A DNA stretch of 64,000 nt from Chelonoidis abingdonii (lineage: Eukaryota > Chordata > Testudines > Testudinidae), in assembly GCF_003597395.2 (NCBI RefSeq), contig NC_133773.1, forward strand, positions 70,847,747 through 70,911,746, read 5' to 3'. How positions within the stretch are numbered: the first letter of the stretch is position 1; each line of letters opens with the position of its first letter. Positions 12,016-24,046 of the stretch are shown piece after piece. The translations under genes and the position numbers were made by a program. The notes under the pieces were generated by a model. The model was given only the letters and a program-made list of their open reading frames with translations, made no database searches and was not told where the DNA came from.

Positions 12016-13339
12016 AGGGGTCCTTGGGCAAAAGACCCCCTAACGCTTCACCTGCCTACCTCAAATATGAGAGTGACACGAACTAGGAGAGTCATGCCAG
12101 GCTCGGACGTCGCCCGGATTAACAAGGTCCGCGCCAGATGTTGAGGAACCAGGACAATCTGACGATAAGTGGGCTACTGGAACAAACCATTCATGGACAA
12201 GACAAGAGAACCTGGAATTGATGGAATGCTACTACAACAGTAGACCTAATGAGAGGGGATATATGAAACGTATGAGGGGACTACGGATGGACAAAAGACC
12301 TACATCCACACTTACTGAGAAACAGCTAGTTACCCAATGCTTCAACATAGTAAAGAGGAAGCTGCTCTCACAGCTTGAGATAGACCAACTCCACATTACA
12401 TCCAGACTCAGAAGACCTGGAAGAACAAGTGGATGTGCAGCCCACACCTGAAGCTGAAACTTCACTGCCACCCACCCCTCCATTGCAGAGCACAGCAGCT
12501 GATATGAGGCATAAGATCATGGAGAAACTAGCTACAGTCAATCCTCGAGACGATTACCAAGCTCAGTGGAGAAGTACCATCAGATAGTATGTTAGAAGAT
12601 GCCAATAGAGCCCTCATGACAATCCCTACTACCACCATAACTCAAACCAATGAACTGGTATACGCTACAGCCTCTGTAATCCTGGAGATGCTTGGCTACA
12701 CGATCAAGAAGAACAACAGTATGTACCCACCCTGGAAAATGAGGTTGGAGGATAAGATCAAGGCGACTCGGAGAGAAAGTTAGTCAGCTGGTGGAACTAC
12801 AGAAGGGTGTAGAGATTAAGGATAAGACTCGGCTACTGAAAAAATACAAGGGCCTGACTCCATCTGAAGCCCTAGAGACTGCTAAACAAAGGCTCACAGC
12901 ACTGGCTACCAGGCTAAGGAAGATACACTAGAGAAGCAGAGGCCAAAAAAGTAAATGTGCCCTGTTCTCCAAAGAACCATCCAAGGTGTACTCCCAACTG
13001 CAGTGCAACAACACAATAACAGCAGAGCCACCAGCAGCAGAAACTGAACAGTACTGGAAGAACATATGGGAGAAAGAGAAGACTCATAACACCAGTGCAA
13101 AGTGGCTGCAGGACCTGAGAACAGAGCACAGCAATCTCCCAGAACAGAAACCAGTCACCATCACAGTAGAAGAATCCAGCAGCGGTCAAGAACATGAAGA
13201 GCTGGACAGCACCTGGACCAGACATGATCCACACCTACTGGCTAAAGAAACTAACAGCAGTGCATGAACGCCTAGCAGCACAGATGAACCAGCTGCTAGC
13301 AGCAGGCTCCCACCAAACTGGCTAACACAAGGAAGGACA

Positions 13340-14180
13340 GTGCTGATCATGAAGACCCCTGCAAGGGAACAGAACCGCCAACTAACGCCAATAACCTGCC
13401 TCCCCACAACATGGAAAGTCCTATCAGGCATCATAGCCGCCAAGCTACAGGACCATATGGGCCAGTACATGAGCACAGCTCAGAAGGGCATTGGGAACAA
13501 CACCAGAGGCTCAAAACACCAGTTGCTCATAGATAGAGCAGTCGCCCAAGACTCAAGGTCTAGACAGACCAATCTGAGCACAGCCTGGATTGACTACAGA
13601 AAGCCTACGACTCAATGCCGCACACGTGGATCTGTGAATGTCTGGCGCTATACAAAGTCAACAGGACACTAAGGACCTTCCTCAAGAACTCAATGGGACT
13701 ATGGAAGACAACACTGGAAGTCAACTCAAGGCAGCTTGCACAAGTGGCCATCAAGTGTGCGGCATATACCAAGGTGATGCACTGTCCCCGCTGCTGTTCT
13801 GCATAGGCTTAAACCCCCTCAGCCAGATAATCACAAGGACTGGATACGGGTACAGGTTCAGGAGTGGAACTACCATCAGCCACCTCCTCTACATGGATGA
13901 CATCAAGCTGTATGCTAAGAATGAACGAGACATCGACTCGCTAATCCACCTGACGCGGATCTACAGTGAGGATATCGGGATGTCATTCGGACTGGAGAAG
14001 TGTGGCCGGATGGTAGTGAAGAGAGGGAAGGTAGTCAAGACTGATGGGGTGGAACTACCAGCGGGGCCACATAGCAGACATACAGACCAGCTACAAGTAC
14101 CTTGGCGTCCCACAGTCACATGGAAAACCACGATGAGGAGGCAAGGAAGACAGCAACATCCAAGTATCACCAAAGGATAA
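13340..14180 (+). pseudogene. Reverse transcriptase domain of the RLE LINE
   Basis: Frame-broken RT: the early palm is in one frame up to about 13605 and the later palm (from 13638) in another. The catalytic aspartates of YMDD are present, so the loss of function is due to frame breaks rather than active-site change. Antisense open frames over this stretch are shadows. Confidence 0.85.
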
Positions 14181-14848
14181 GACAGGTCCTGAAGAGCCAG
14201 CTCAGTGGGAAGAACAAGATCCACGCCATCAACAGATACGCCCTGCCGGTCATCAGATACCCTGCCGGTATAGTGAGCTGGCCAAAGGAGGACATGGAGG
14301 CTGCCGATGTGAAAGACCCGGAAGCTCCTCACAATGCACGGAGGTTTCCACCCCAAGTCCAACACCCAGAGACTGTATACCAGCCGGAAAGAAGGCGGGC
14401 GGGGCTTGGTGAGCGTCAAAGCCACTGTCCTGGACGAAACCCGGAACATCCAGGAGTACATCAGTAAGATGGCCCCAAAGATGAGCTGCTGAGAGAATGC
14501 CTGAGGCAGCAGCAGACATGGGAGGAAGACCAAGCAGAAGAGTGCCATGGCAAGACAAGACCCTGCATGGATGTACCATCGACAGATAGCTGAGGTGGCT
14601 GACATTGGGAAATCCTACCAGTGGCTGGAAAGGGCTGGACTAAAAGACAGCACTGAGGCACTGATCATAGCAGCACAGGAACAGGCACTGAGCACCAGAT
14701 CCATTGAAGCAGGGGTCTACCACACTAGAGAGGACCCAGGTGCAGACTGTGCAGAGAGGCCTCAGAGACAGTCCAACACTAGTGGCAGGATGTAAGATGC
14801 AGGCAGGAACAGCATACACTGAACGGCACAACCAAGTGGCTGGCATTT

Positions 14849-15112
14849 GTGTACAGGAACATCTGCACAGCGTATGGGCTAGACCCTCCCAAGACCAGAT
14901 GGGAGATTCCACAGAAGGTTGTGGAGAATAGCAGGGCTAAGATTCTGTGGGACTTCCAGATCCAGACGGACAGGCAGGTACTGGCCAATCAACCAGACAT
15001 CGTGGTAATAGACAAGGAGCAGAAGACAGCGGTGGTGATAGATATAGCAGTGCCAAGTGACAGCAACATCAGGAAGAAGGAATATGAGAAGCTGGAGAAG
15101 TACCAGGCCTGA
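14849..15112 (+). pseudogene. Restriction-like endonuclease domain of the RLE LINE
   Basis: Uninterrupted 87-codon stretch with the PD...D/E-K-type core: PDIVVID, then KTAVVIDIAVPSD. The upstream zinc-knuckle region expected in this family is only partly visible (VAGCKMQAG, near 14780) and out of frame. Confidence 0.8.
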
Positions 15113-15385
15113 AAGAGGAACTAGAGAGGATGTGGAAAGTGAAGGCCAAAGTGGTCCCAGTGGTGGTAGGAGCACTCGGGGCTGTGACTCCTAAGCTGGG
15201 TGATGTGCTCCAACAGATCCCAGGAACAACATCAGAGCTCTCTGCCAGAAGAGTGCCAGAAGAGTGCAGTGCTAGGAACAGCTAAGATACTGCGCAGAAC
15301 CCTCAAACTCCCAGGCCTCTGGTAGAGGACCCGAGGTTGAGGAAGACACATACCACCCATAGGTGGGGATTTGTCTAATTTTTAT

Positions 15386-15500
15386 TACTGATAAACTCCA
15401 TGTATACATCTAAGATTACCTGAGGAGGTACTCTATCCTGAGAAATTGTGACTCTGAAAAAGATTTGGGGATCATGGTGGATAGTCAGCTGAACATAAGC
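15386..15500 (+). mobile_element. CR1 ORF2 (right piece of the interrupted copy)
   Basis: Reads as the CR1 segment around tctgaaaaagatttgggg and gatagtcagctgaacataag. Relative to the left piece roughly 1 kb of CR1 is missing, so the RLE LINE insertion was accompanied or followed by a deletion, or the two pieces are separate copies. Confidence 0.65.
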
Positions 15501-15504
15501 TCCC

Positions 15505-15770
15505 AGATTCACAGAAACATAGGAATGGAAGGGGCTTCAGTAGGTCATTAGTCAAGTCCCCAGCACTGAGGCAGGACTAGACCATCCCTGAAAAGTGTTT
15601 CTCTAATCTGTTCTTGAAACCTCCAATGACAGATTCCACAACCTCCCTAAGAAATGTGTTCCAGTGCTTAACTACTCGTACAGGTAAGAGATATTTCCTA
15701 ATGACTGACCTAAATCTCCCTTGCTTCAATCAATTTAAGCCCATTACTTCTTGTTTAAGGAGAACAACGT
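15505..15770 (-). mobile_element. CR1 3' fragment
   Basis: Plus-strand text from agaaacataggaatggaagg to acttcttgtttaaggagaac is the reverse complement of a CR1 3' end of another subfamily. Confidence 0.7.
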
Positions 15771-15774
15771 ATAT

Positions 15775-16151
15775 ACCAACCCTCTGTATAACAAACTTTT
15801 AATGTATTTGAAGAAGTTTTATAAAGAGGATAACAAAGAATGCAATAATTCCCTCAGCTGGTATTACTATCTCCCTGCTGAAGGGGCTGCAGCCAACTTA
15901 ACAGTAGGCAGAGCAAATACCTTAACTACAAGCACATTCTGCCTGGGAATTCTCCTTCTACTTTATTCACACATTTACATGGCTTTTCAATCAACTTTGC
16001 AAGGTGGTGGTGTTTTATTTTTGTTTCATTAAAAAAAAAAAGAGCACCTGTGAAGTTGGAAAAGGGGGGATGCTAAGAAGCACAAATAAGAACGAAGTAT
16101 CGCACTCAAAGCTCCAACTTTAGAGGATCTAGAGAGGAGACTCTCTCATAA

Positions 16152-16155
<4 letters not shown>
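15775..16155. other. Unassigned sequence
   Basis: No gene or repeat recognised. Confidence 0.4.
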
Positions 16156-16182
<27 letters not shown>

Positions 16183-16198
16183 TTTTTTTTTTTTTTTA
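16155..16198. repeat. T-rich simple repeat
   Basis: (TTTG)n-like followed by a run of about 19 T residues. Confidence 0.9.
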
Positions 16199-16199
16199 A

Positions 16200-16940
16200 G
16201 ACTTCGTGCTTTCTCTTTAAGACCTGACTGTGAGTGACACCAGGGAAACGGAAAAGACAGTCTGCAGGCATATAGCTCCCTGAGGAAAATGAGCAGAGGA
16301 GGTAAACCCCTGCCCCTTGCCCCAGGGAAGAGGATCCAAATTATTTCATCCCATGGTCCCTGCTCCTGGATATGGGCTGGGTGGGGACTGACAGACCAGG
16401 AGAAGAATAAGCCAGAGCCACTGGGGCCAAGTGATATCAGGAAGGTCACAGGAACTGGCAAGTTTCATGGTAGCTGAGGACTGGCACATAAAAACAGCAT
16501 GTGGGAAAGAGGAATGCTTTGCAACCTTTTCAGTCATCTTGACAGAGAACTTGCCTACATCTGGAGTAGGCAATTGTTTCCTTGGGTTGCAACAAAGGAG
16601 TTATGCCTTCCTCTGAGATTCAAGGTTCTCATATTTGGTCCCTGCTTCCTTTGCATCCTGTGGGAATAGGAGTTTCATGTCCACAGGAGAGGCAGAAGGC
16701 TTTGAAAATCTTACCCCTGGCTCCACGCCATTGATTCTGGTATGGTCACAATGAAAGGATCTTCCATAGGCCTGCAAAACCATCTCCACATGAATCTTCC
16801 CACACACTGGCTGCAGTCAATGTCTGTCTGCCATAACTCAGGAGGGAGGGAGAGGTCCATCCTCTAAACCCTTCTCAGAAAGCTTTTTTAAGTTTAAAAA
16901 TTTTAAGGAAAGTGTGGAATTTTTAATTACAAATCTTTTA
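16200..16940. other. Unassigned sequence, moderately GC-rich
   Basis: Several overlapping short open frames on both strands, none with recognisable protein features. Possibly part of an unrecognised repeat. Confidence 0.35.
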
Positions 16941-16947
16941 CAACTTG

Positions 16948-17105
16948 AGGGAGGGATAGCTCAGTGGTTTGAGCATTGGCCTGCTAAACCCAGGGTTGTG
17001 AGTTCAATCCTTGAGGGGGAGATTTGGGGGTTGGTCCTGTTTTGAGCAGGGGGTTGGACTAGATGATCTCCTGAGATCGCTTCCAACCCTAATAATCTAT
17101 GATTC
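16948..17105 (+). mobile_element. tRNA-derived SINE with CR1-like tail
   Basis: The head, gggatagctcagtggtttga, has an RNA polymerase III A box, and ttgtgagttcaatcc a B box. The tail runs through gggggttggactagatgatc to aatctatgattc, as in CR1 3' ends. This composition is that of tRNA-headed SINEs mobilised by CR1 in turtles and relatives. It is a retroposon, not a tRNA gene. Confidence 0.85.
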
Positions 17106-17109
17106 CTGT

Positions 17110-17595
17110 GCAAGCTCTGCTAAAAAGTGAATCTGCTATTTTTGCTACCTGGAGGCAAAGACTCTTGAGTTTTTCCTGGGAAGCTGTCCTAAATCCAGGT
17201 TCAGAGCCAAGATATGTTCTGCATCCCGTTGCTATAGAGATGTGAAATGCCCCCACTTTGAAAGCTGTCTGACATGGAGAGGACTGAGAAATAACAAAAC
17301 AAAAAGGTGAGAGAGACATTATGACATTCTCATAAACTAGGGAAATGTGGTCTAGATGAAATTACTGTAAATTACATACCCAACTGGTTGAAAGACCATA
17401 CCCCAAGAATATTTATCAATGGGTCACTGTCAGGCCTGGAGAGGCTCTCTGGTGGGATCCCAAACAAATCAGTTCCTGAGTCCAGAACTGTTCATTCATG
17501 CATTGGATAACGGAGTGGAGACTCTGCTTATAAAATCTTATAATGACAACAAAGTGCAACGGGTTGCAATCACTTTGATGCGCAGGATTAAAACT
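17110..17595. other. Unassigned sequence between SINE and CR1
   Basis: No gene recognised. Confidence 0.4.
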
Positions 17596-17599
17596 CAAA

Positions 17600-18395
17600 A
17601 TGATTTTGGCAAATTGGACTGAAATCAACGATATGAAATTCAATAAAAGCAAGTATAAAGTACTTCACTTAGGAAAGAAGAACTGAATGCACACATATAA
17701 AATGGGGAATAACTGGCTAGGTGATAGCCCTGCTAAAAAGGATCTGGTGGATCACAAATGGAGTATGAGTCAACAATATTATGCAGTTACAAAAAAACCT
17801 AAGCATTCTCGTGTGTATTAACAGGAGTGTTGTAAGTAAGACACAGGAGATAATTGTCCTGTTTTACTCAGCACTGGTGAGGCCTAAGCTGGAGTACTGT
17901 GTCCAACTCTGAGTGTCACACTTTAGGAAAGACGTGGACAAATCAGAGAGTGTTTCCAGATAAGAGCAACAAAAATCATCAAAGATTTAGAAAACTTGAC
18001 CTATGAGGAAAGATTTAGTCTTAGGAAAAGATGACTAATGGGGGACTTGATAACTATGTTAAGATCTGTTAGAAAGTGGATGTGATCAACTGATCACAGC
18101 CTATCTTCAGTGCACATGGAGAAGTAATGGGCTTAATCTGCAGCAAGGGAGATTTAGGTTAGATATTAGGGAAACCTTTCTAACTATAAGGATAGCTAAA
18201 CACTGGAATAGGTTCCCAAGGAAGGTTGTGGAATTTCACCCCTCTCCATCTCTATCACTCAGGTTTTAAAGAACAGGTTGGACAAACACCTGTCAGGGAT
18301 GGTGTAGGTTTACTCATTCCTACCTCAGCACAGGTGGCAGAGTTGATATCTTTCAAGGTCCCTTCCAGACCTTACATTTCTATAATTATAGCATA
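17600..18395 (+). mobile_element. CR1 LINE 3' half
   Basis: The plus strand reads through the end of CR1 ORF2 and the 3' region: tactcagcactggtgaggcc (17866-17885), ggagtactgtgtccaactct, gggaaacctttctaactata, and the end ggtcccttccagaccttaca. Broken by many substitutions. Confidence 0.85.
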
Positions 18396-18734
18396 ACAGA
18401 GTACAGCAAAAAATATGCACAGATGTAACAATAAGAATAAGAGAAAGAAAAGGACATCACCAGATTCAAAAAGGAAGATCACATGGACATTGAGGAAAAA
18501 TGTGCTTATATCATACTGAAGATGTGGCCTATGTTTAAGAATAAATCTGTAAGTGGATTCATCATGAAGATTTACATCTGTAGATCAGACAAAGACCTGG
18601 CCTCAGTTATTAATAACTGTTACCTCTCAGATGGATTATAGCCATGCATTATACCTGGGCATGAAGCCTCCAACTAATTCAGAATGCTGCAGCACATCTC
18701 CTCAAAATAAAAATAAAAATATATGGAGATATAC

Positions 18735-18907
18735 CTATCTCACAGAACTGAAGGGACCTTGAATGCCATCAAGTCCAGCACCCTACCTTCACTAGCAGGA
18801 CTAAGTACTGATTTTGCCCCAGATCCTTAAGTGGCCCCCTCAAGGATTGAACTCACAACCCTGGGTTTAGCAGGCCAATGCTCAAATCACTGAGCTATCC
18901 CTTCCTT
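18735..18907 (-). mobile_element. tRNA-derived SINE (reverse)
   Basis: Reverse complement of the SINE at 16948: the tail lies at the left (acagaactgaagggaccttg) and the tRNA-like head at the right (ctgagctatcccttcc), with B box reverse complement ggattgaactcacaaccc. It lies inside the L2-like LINE and so is younger. Confidence 0.85.
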
Positions 18908-19435
18908 CCCAGAAACATAGGGTATCACAAACACATCAAACCTGACCACTACACTCTACACTAGCTTCCCATGGAATTATGAATCAAGTTCAAGGTCTCC
19001 ATCATTTTCAAAGTGCTCCATAACCTGGCCCCAGGATATCTAAAAGACCAACTAAAACACTAGGATTAAGACTGTGGTCAACAACTACACTTCTTTGACA
19101 CAATGGAATTCTCAATAACAAAAGTCAAGTCCATTTGTGCTTGAGACATACCTTTCTCCAGGGTTATCTGAGATTGTGTAATGAACTCCCCCAAGAACGA
19201 AGGACCATCACAAACCACACTATTGTACACTCCAAGTCTAAGGTGCATTTCTTTGACCCTACCTTCTCCAATATAAAAACAAAGAGCTACAGGGACATTT
19301 ATACTTAAAAACCCTACCAGCGTACGGTACTGCACTCCATTCCACAAGTCCCTCTCTCAGGCAGGGATGAGAGAACAAACATTAAACAGAGGTGTAGTGA
19401 CATTACTGGAAGGCTCTCAGACACTACAGTGATGA

Positions 19436-19565
19436 CAAAAAGAACAGGAAAGTGGGCTGTAGCCCACGAAAGCTTATGCTCAAATAAATTTGTTAGTCTC
19501 TAAGGTGCCACAACTACTCCTGTTCTTTTGGCGGATACAGACTAACACGGCTGCTACTCTGAAAC
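19436..19565 (+). mobile_element. Penelope-like element short insertion with 12-bp TSD
   Basis: Flanked by the direct repeat ctacagtgatga (19424-19435 and 19566-19577), a clear target-site duplication. The insert starts with aaaagaacagga, the inverse of tcctgttctttt found near its other end (19518-19529), and then gives agtgggctgtagcccac (stem II), GAAA (19468-19471), gcttatgctc (stem III and cleavage site) and the PLE terminus ending in gctgctactctgaaac. The CUGAUGA box itself is absent because the copy starts just after it. Confidence 0.8.
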
Positions 19566-19604
19566 CTACAGTGATGATGAGCACTGTACAAAAGCCCATA
19601 CTGA

Positions 19605-21230
19605 ATAGAATAGAATTTATGCAGACAAGAGTTGGGATAGTTCAGTAATTGTTTACCTCAATTAAAGCTAAGTTGCTAACACCTCAGGAAACAGAAAGCA
19701 GCATATTTCCCATCTTAATGTTAAGAAATGTTTTCTTCATAAACTAGGGTAGACATTTCCCCTATTCATGGAGAGCTAAAGTGCAAGGATGGAAAATATT
19801 TAGGGGAAAAAAGATTAAAGATCCAATATGCACCAAAAGTCAATGTACTCATGCACTAACCCTGTAAGATATTCAGATACCAAGATGCAACTAGAAACTG
19901 AGAGGTGACATTTTTGGTTAAACATTTGACTTATTCGTGCAGTAAACAAACAATTGGTTGATTCAGGACTGGCACTTATGTTATGGAAAGCTTCGCCTCC
20001 AGAATTAGCTGCTTAATATATTGCAAAGAACTAAGCATCAAGTTAATTATATTTTTGCAATTTCCTGCTTTCAGCTGTCTCATTTCAGGTAAATGGCACC
20101 AGAATTATACAATGGTAAATTCTTTAAGAAAGTTACTAGTGACATTACATCTGTATAGGGCTTATGATAAAGGGAAGTCTAATTTCACAATGTTCAGGAA
20201 AAATAGAAATATTGTATCGAAAAGTCATTAGTCTCCAAAATAAAAATAGCATATCTGGGACTGCCTAATTTTCAGCAGCATTGCAGATTGAATTATATTA
20301 TTTGCTAAACTCTATCAAGACTTAAAAACAGGTTCTTCCTCATCAGGAAACTGTTAGGTCATTTGACATGCTTACACTAGCTCAGGACCATGCATGCTTT
20401 CCAGTCATGTAGGAGAGGGGACAGATATATGTGTGTCTCACCTTTGCATGGTTTTCAAGTGTAAAGAAGTCTCTAATGAACTGTATTAGATAAATATTAA
20501 ATGATATTATAGAAGTAGATATTGTATATGTAATACTGTTATAAGAAAACAAAGTAAAAAAAACTTTCTGCTTTCCTTAGGGGTCTTGTTGACACACCTT
20601 TCAAGGGCTGTAAAAAGTCAAAGTTGGTTGGTGTCTTATTTACAGTGGGTTCTTAGTCTATGTGGATAACAGGATGAAGCAAGCAAGACAAATGTGTGAT
20701 TTACTAGCCAGGTGCACATTTTCCTAGTAAAACACAGGACGGAGATGGTTACTGAATGAACAGAACTAGCCAACCAGTAATTCCAAGGTCAAAAGAAGCA
20801 GATAAGTAAGAATATGACAACTGTTGTAAGGAATACTGGAATACATGAAAACAATGAAAAAAACCACTGGACTGAGTAAGGAGGAGAATAGTAATGGCTT
20901 AAAAATAAGATAAATAAAGAGATATCCTGCTAAAACTCTAATTGGGGTAAGTAAAAATGTATCAGTTAAAATGATTCTGAATTAGTGTGTCAGAAAATAT
21001 ATTTAGAACAGAATGTTTATAAATGAGGTAGTTTTAATAATCTGCACTTATGTGATGTGTGCTTAACAACGTGGGGTGGAGCAACAGACCACTTAGACAG
21101 CATAGATCTGATTATGAGAGAAACAGCCTAAGCCACAGGACTGGGTAGTTGATCATTATGCTATCCTACTCGATCTCCCTTATTTATGCTTAATTGGAGT
21201 GAAAGTAACTTAAAGGACTTACTGGTATGC
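19605..21230. other. Unassigned sequence
   Basis: AT-rich, no gene or repeat recognised. Confidence 0.5.
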
Positions 21231-21234
21231 CGGA

Positions 21235-21391
21235 GTCCTGAGAAGGGGGCGGGGCCTCAACCAGAATAGGTGGGACCTTTAAATCAAGCTGAGGGGCTCT
21301 GTGACTGCAGACACTCCAGGTAAAGAAAACATCCAGGCCCACTAGAGGCTTACCTTAATGGGCCAGGAGCCAAAGTTTGCCAACCCCTGAA
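21235..21391. mobile_element. hAT-like fragment
   Basis: GC-rich start (gggggcggggcctcaacc), ending with tttgccaacccctg, a hAT-type terminus (reverse complement caggggttggcaaa). The opposite terminus was not found. Confidence 0.45.
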
Positions 21392-21500
21392 ATATAGGGT
21401 TGGCTTATGAAAGGGTCATATAATTTTTCCTATTTTTATCTAACCATCTTGGGGGGTCGGCTTATAAATGAACAGGCTAATGAACGAGTATATACGGTAT
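21392..21500. mobile_element. 3' part of a MITE with cggtatat terminus
   Basis: Contains ggcttatgaaagggtcatat and ends gaacgagtatatacggtata, which I recognise as the end of a widespread reptile DNA element. Only one end is present. Confidence 0.45.
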
Positions 21501-21504
21501 ATTA

Positions 21505-24035
21505 AATAATGGCTACTGCACATCACATACAAAAAAGTTGCAGACATTCAATAATGGAGAATAATTTAAATACATCACAGGACTTTGAAAGCTTTATGAA
21601 TAGAACATTGAGTTACTCAAAACAGTTCTCAGAAGAAAGCAATCATCATAGTCTACAGCTGGAAAAGTAAATCAGAGGGTATTTTTAGCACAAATTGAAT
21701 TCTTATCTTTCAACGCAATACCCTCATAAGGAAAATCAGCTAAGAAAACACAGGGTGAACTTCTGTACTTTATGGACCATAACATTAACAATTAAAATTT
21801 TGCTACTGCTATTAGTCTGCAATCGTATGTGAATGAGGGCACACAATCTAATGCTAACAAATAAATGGTGCTAGATATGAGCTTGAGAGAGAAAAGCTGT
21901 ATGTTTTCTGTAGGGAGACCACCACAATGATAGTTCCCAAGAGGCTATCTTGCAGTTTACCAAGATAGCCAAGCTCACCTCAACATCAAATAGATGATGA
22001 TAAATTATAGTCACTACCTACCTGAGCTAGATTTGAATAGCTGACCTACTGTATAAAGATTCCACATCCTTTTAACCTAAATTATGTAGAGTCCAGTTAG
22101 TGAAGATGTTTACCCTTGGTATCCTAATAGGGCTGTAGCCCTAATATAATTTTGTTTAAAAAAGTACAATGTTTGTAACTAAATGTATTGAGGATACAGC
22201 CATAATACTGCTTGGGGTAGTTGTAATGCCCTGTACTACTTAACTGTCCTCAAAAATAAATAGCTAGAATAGAACCACAGGAACCATCTGTAAATCTTCA
22301 TGCAATCAGATGATATTATTCTTGTAAGACTGGAAAAATAGTAAAAAACACCCCGGTTCCCTAGCAGATGATGCAGTGCTCCTTGTTTGTTTGTTTATTA
22401 CTACTACAACCACAACCACCATTCAGGTCCCAGCTTCACAATACTGCTCACAGGTGCAAAGTTTTGGAAGCTTTTTCCTTTGGCAATGTTTACATTTTTC
22501 TTTTGTATTCATGAAACAAACCAAAAATATCATGTTGTCCTCAGCTCTCCTTCGTACTTGGGAAATCTAAAAATCTGGTGCCTCCACATCTTTTATTGCA
22601 GGCCACTGCACATTCTTAGATGATGGGGCAAAGGTCACATTCTTGCTTGTCACATGTCAAAATGAGTGAATTCCATTTCAGTGCCCCAAAAGTTGGAACA
22701 CTTTTGCAAAAAGGTTACTGAACAGTGTTCATTCCTGTGAAAGTATATGGGGGATGGGAAGAGATGAGCAAAATGAGATCTCATATTTAAGAATCTCTCT
22801 TCCTATTTATTTATCATTGTATTTTTTTTCCTTTGTTGTCCACTAACCTTTGAACCTTTGTTTTTCTCATCGAAATTGTGCATGCTATTTCCAGATTGAC
22901 AAATAGAAAGTTTGCTGACGGATATTTCTGCATATTCACATTGAAGGCACCCAAGATGGCAGTGATCCAAAACTTTCTGGAAATCTGTCCCCAACAGGCC
23001 TTGCAAAAGCACCACCTAATAGCACTAAATATTTAGGGTCTGTGGCTACAAAAAGAACCATGAACCTTAGCCACCTCAGGTCCTTAACTCCTGAAACTCA
23101 CAGCACTGAGATGAACAGGAAACTATGAGGAAGAGGAAAGGGTGGAATGGTAATATGTAGAGGGAAATTTTGAAAAAGGGAGTAGGTTGAGAAACAGAAC
23201 ATGCAGTAGGTGTTTTAGAGCTGAACAGACACTCACCTTTGAAGGAGACATCCTCACTCTGTCTGAGTGTTAGATATTAGACCATAGGAATGCAGCCAGA
23301 AGCCTCTCCAAAGACATGAGGGACCAGACACTTAACCACTGCATCAGATTAATGCATGCAGATCCTTCTCTACTTTAAGTTCCTCAGAAGTGGAAGAGAC
23401 ATCCAGATAAGGGCCTAAGATACCAGTGATGCAAACATGGCACTGGTATGTAAAGTAGCTGAGCTCTTTGTGACTGGGATAGGAGATGCTGGTGTCTGAG
23501 CCAGAGACTGAACCAGCATCAGAGTAGTTTGTGCCAAAAACAGCTATTTCTGCGAACTATCTCACGTTTCCTTTCCTTTTAATGCCTGTCCTTCAGCAAC
23601 AGAAAGAGAATAAATGTTTCCTCTTCTCCTTTAATGTATACGGGAGAAGGTGGAACAGACTGACTGGAGAAAGAACCAGAGAGTCAGAACAGACAAGAGC
23701 AGGCAATGTCACATTCCAAAACAACAAAAAACCTTATCATTAAAATGTTTAAAATTTTAAACTATATACTACTGTTAATTAAGTAGATTAAATCAAGATG
23801 TGTAATGTAGTCAAACAGGGGCAGCAGCTGGCCAGAAAGGAACTGAAAGAGGTAGAAGTGAGTGGAGAAGACTTACAGTTCCTCATATAGCCTTGGGCCA
23901 CAAAATTTTGGTGCTGCTCATATGAGCCTCAGCAGGAATAAACTTCCAGGTGTTTTCCATATCACTGGGGAACAATGACTTTGCTTTCATCAGAGTGAAT
24001 AGGCAGAGATTCTCCTAATAGGAAATAGTTATTGC
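21505..24035. other. Unassigned sequence
   Basis: No gene recognised. Includes a short (ACTACAACC)-like patch at 22397-22420. Confidence 0.45.
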
Positions 24036-24046
24036 AGTGTAAGTGT

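Larger units (their letters stand above)
11906..15380 (+). mobile_element. RLE-type LINE (R4/Dong-like), degraded
   Basis: A roughly 3.4-kb non-LTR retrotransposon with a single long protein now split by frameshifts and stops. In order: an N-terminal part at 12218-12450 (MECYYNSRPNERGYMKRM); reverse transcriptase at about 13340-14180 with TAWIDY (motif A), YQGDALSPLLFCIGL and the catalytic YMDD box at 13890-13901; thumb region to about 14470; and a C-terminal restriction-like endonuclease at 14849-15112 with PDIVVID and AVVIDIAVPSD. This order, with the endonuclease after the RT, distinguishes R2/R4/Dong/NeSL-type LINEs from CR1. Such elements copy RNA into DNA at the cleaved target. It sits inside a CR1 copy and starts next to an (AT)n run (11896-11908). 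It cannot encode an intact protein. Confidence 0.85.
18575..19600 (+). mobile_element. L2-like LINE 3' part, interrupted twice
   Basis: Phrases cagaatgctgcagcacatct (QNAAAHLL, 18690-18709), then, after a SINE, tcaaggtctccatcattttc and cataacctggccccaggata, match the end of L2-type ORF2. The 3' end is seen at gtgatgatgagcactgtaca after a PLE insertion. Frames are broken. Confidence 0.6.

Noticed and set aside
13961..14605. Long minus-strand open frame
   Set aside because: Antisense shadow of the RLE LINE reverse transcriptase and following region. No recognisable protein features.
16948..17020. tRNA gene
   Set aside because: A and B boxes are present but the sequence continues into a CR1-type tail and recurs at 18735 and 58534. 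It is a SINE head.
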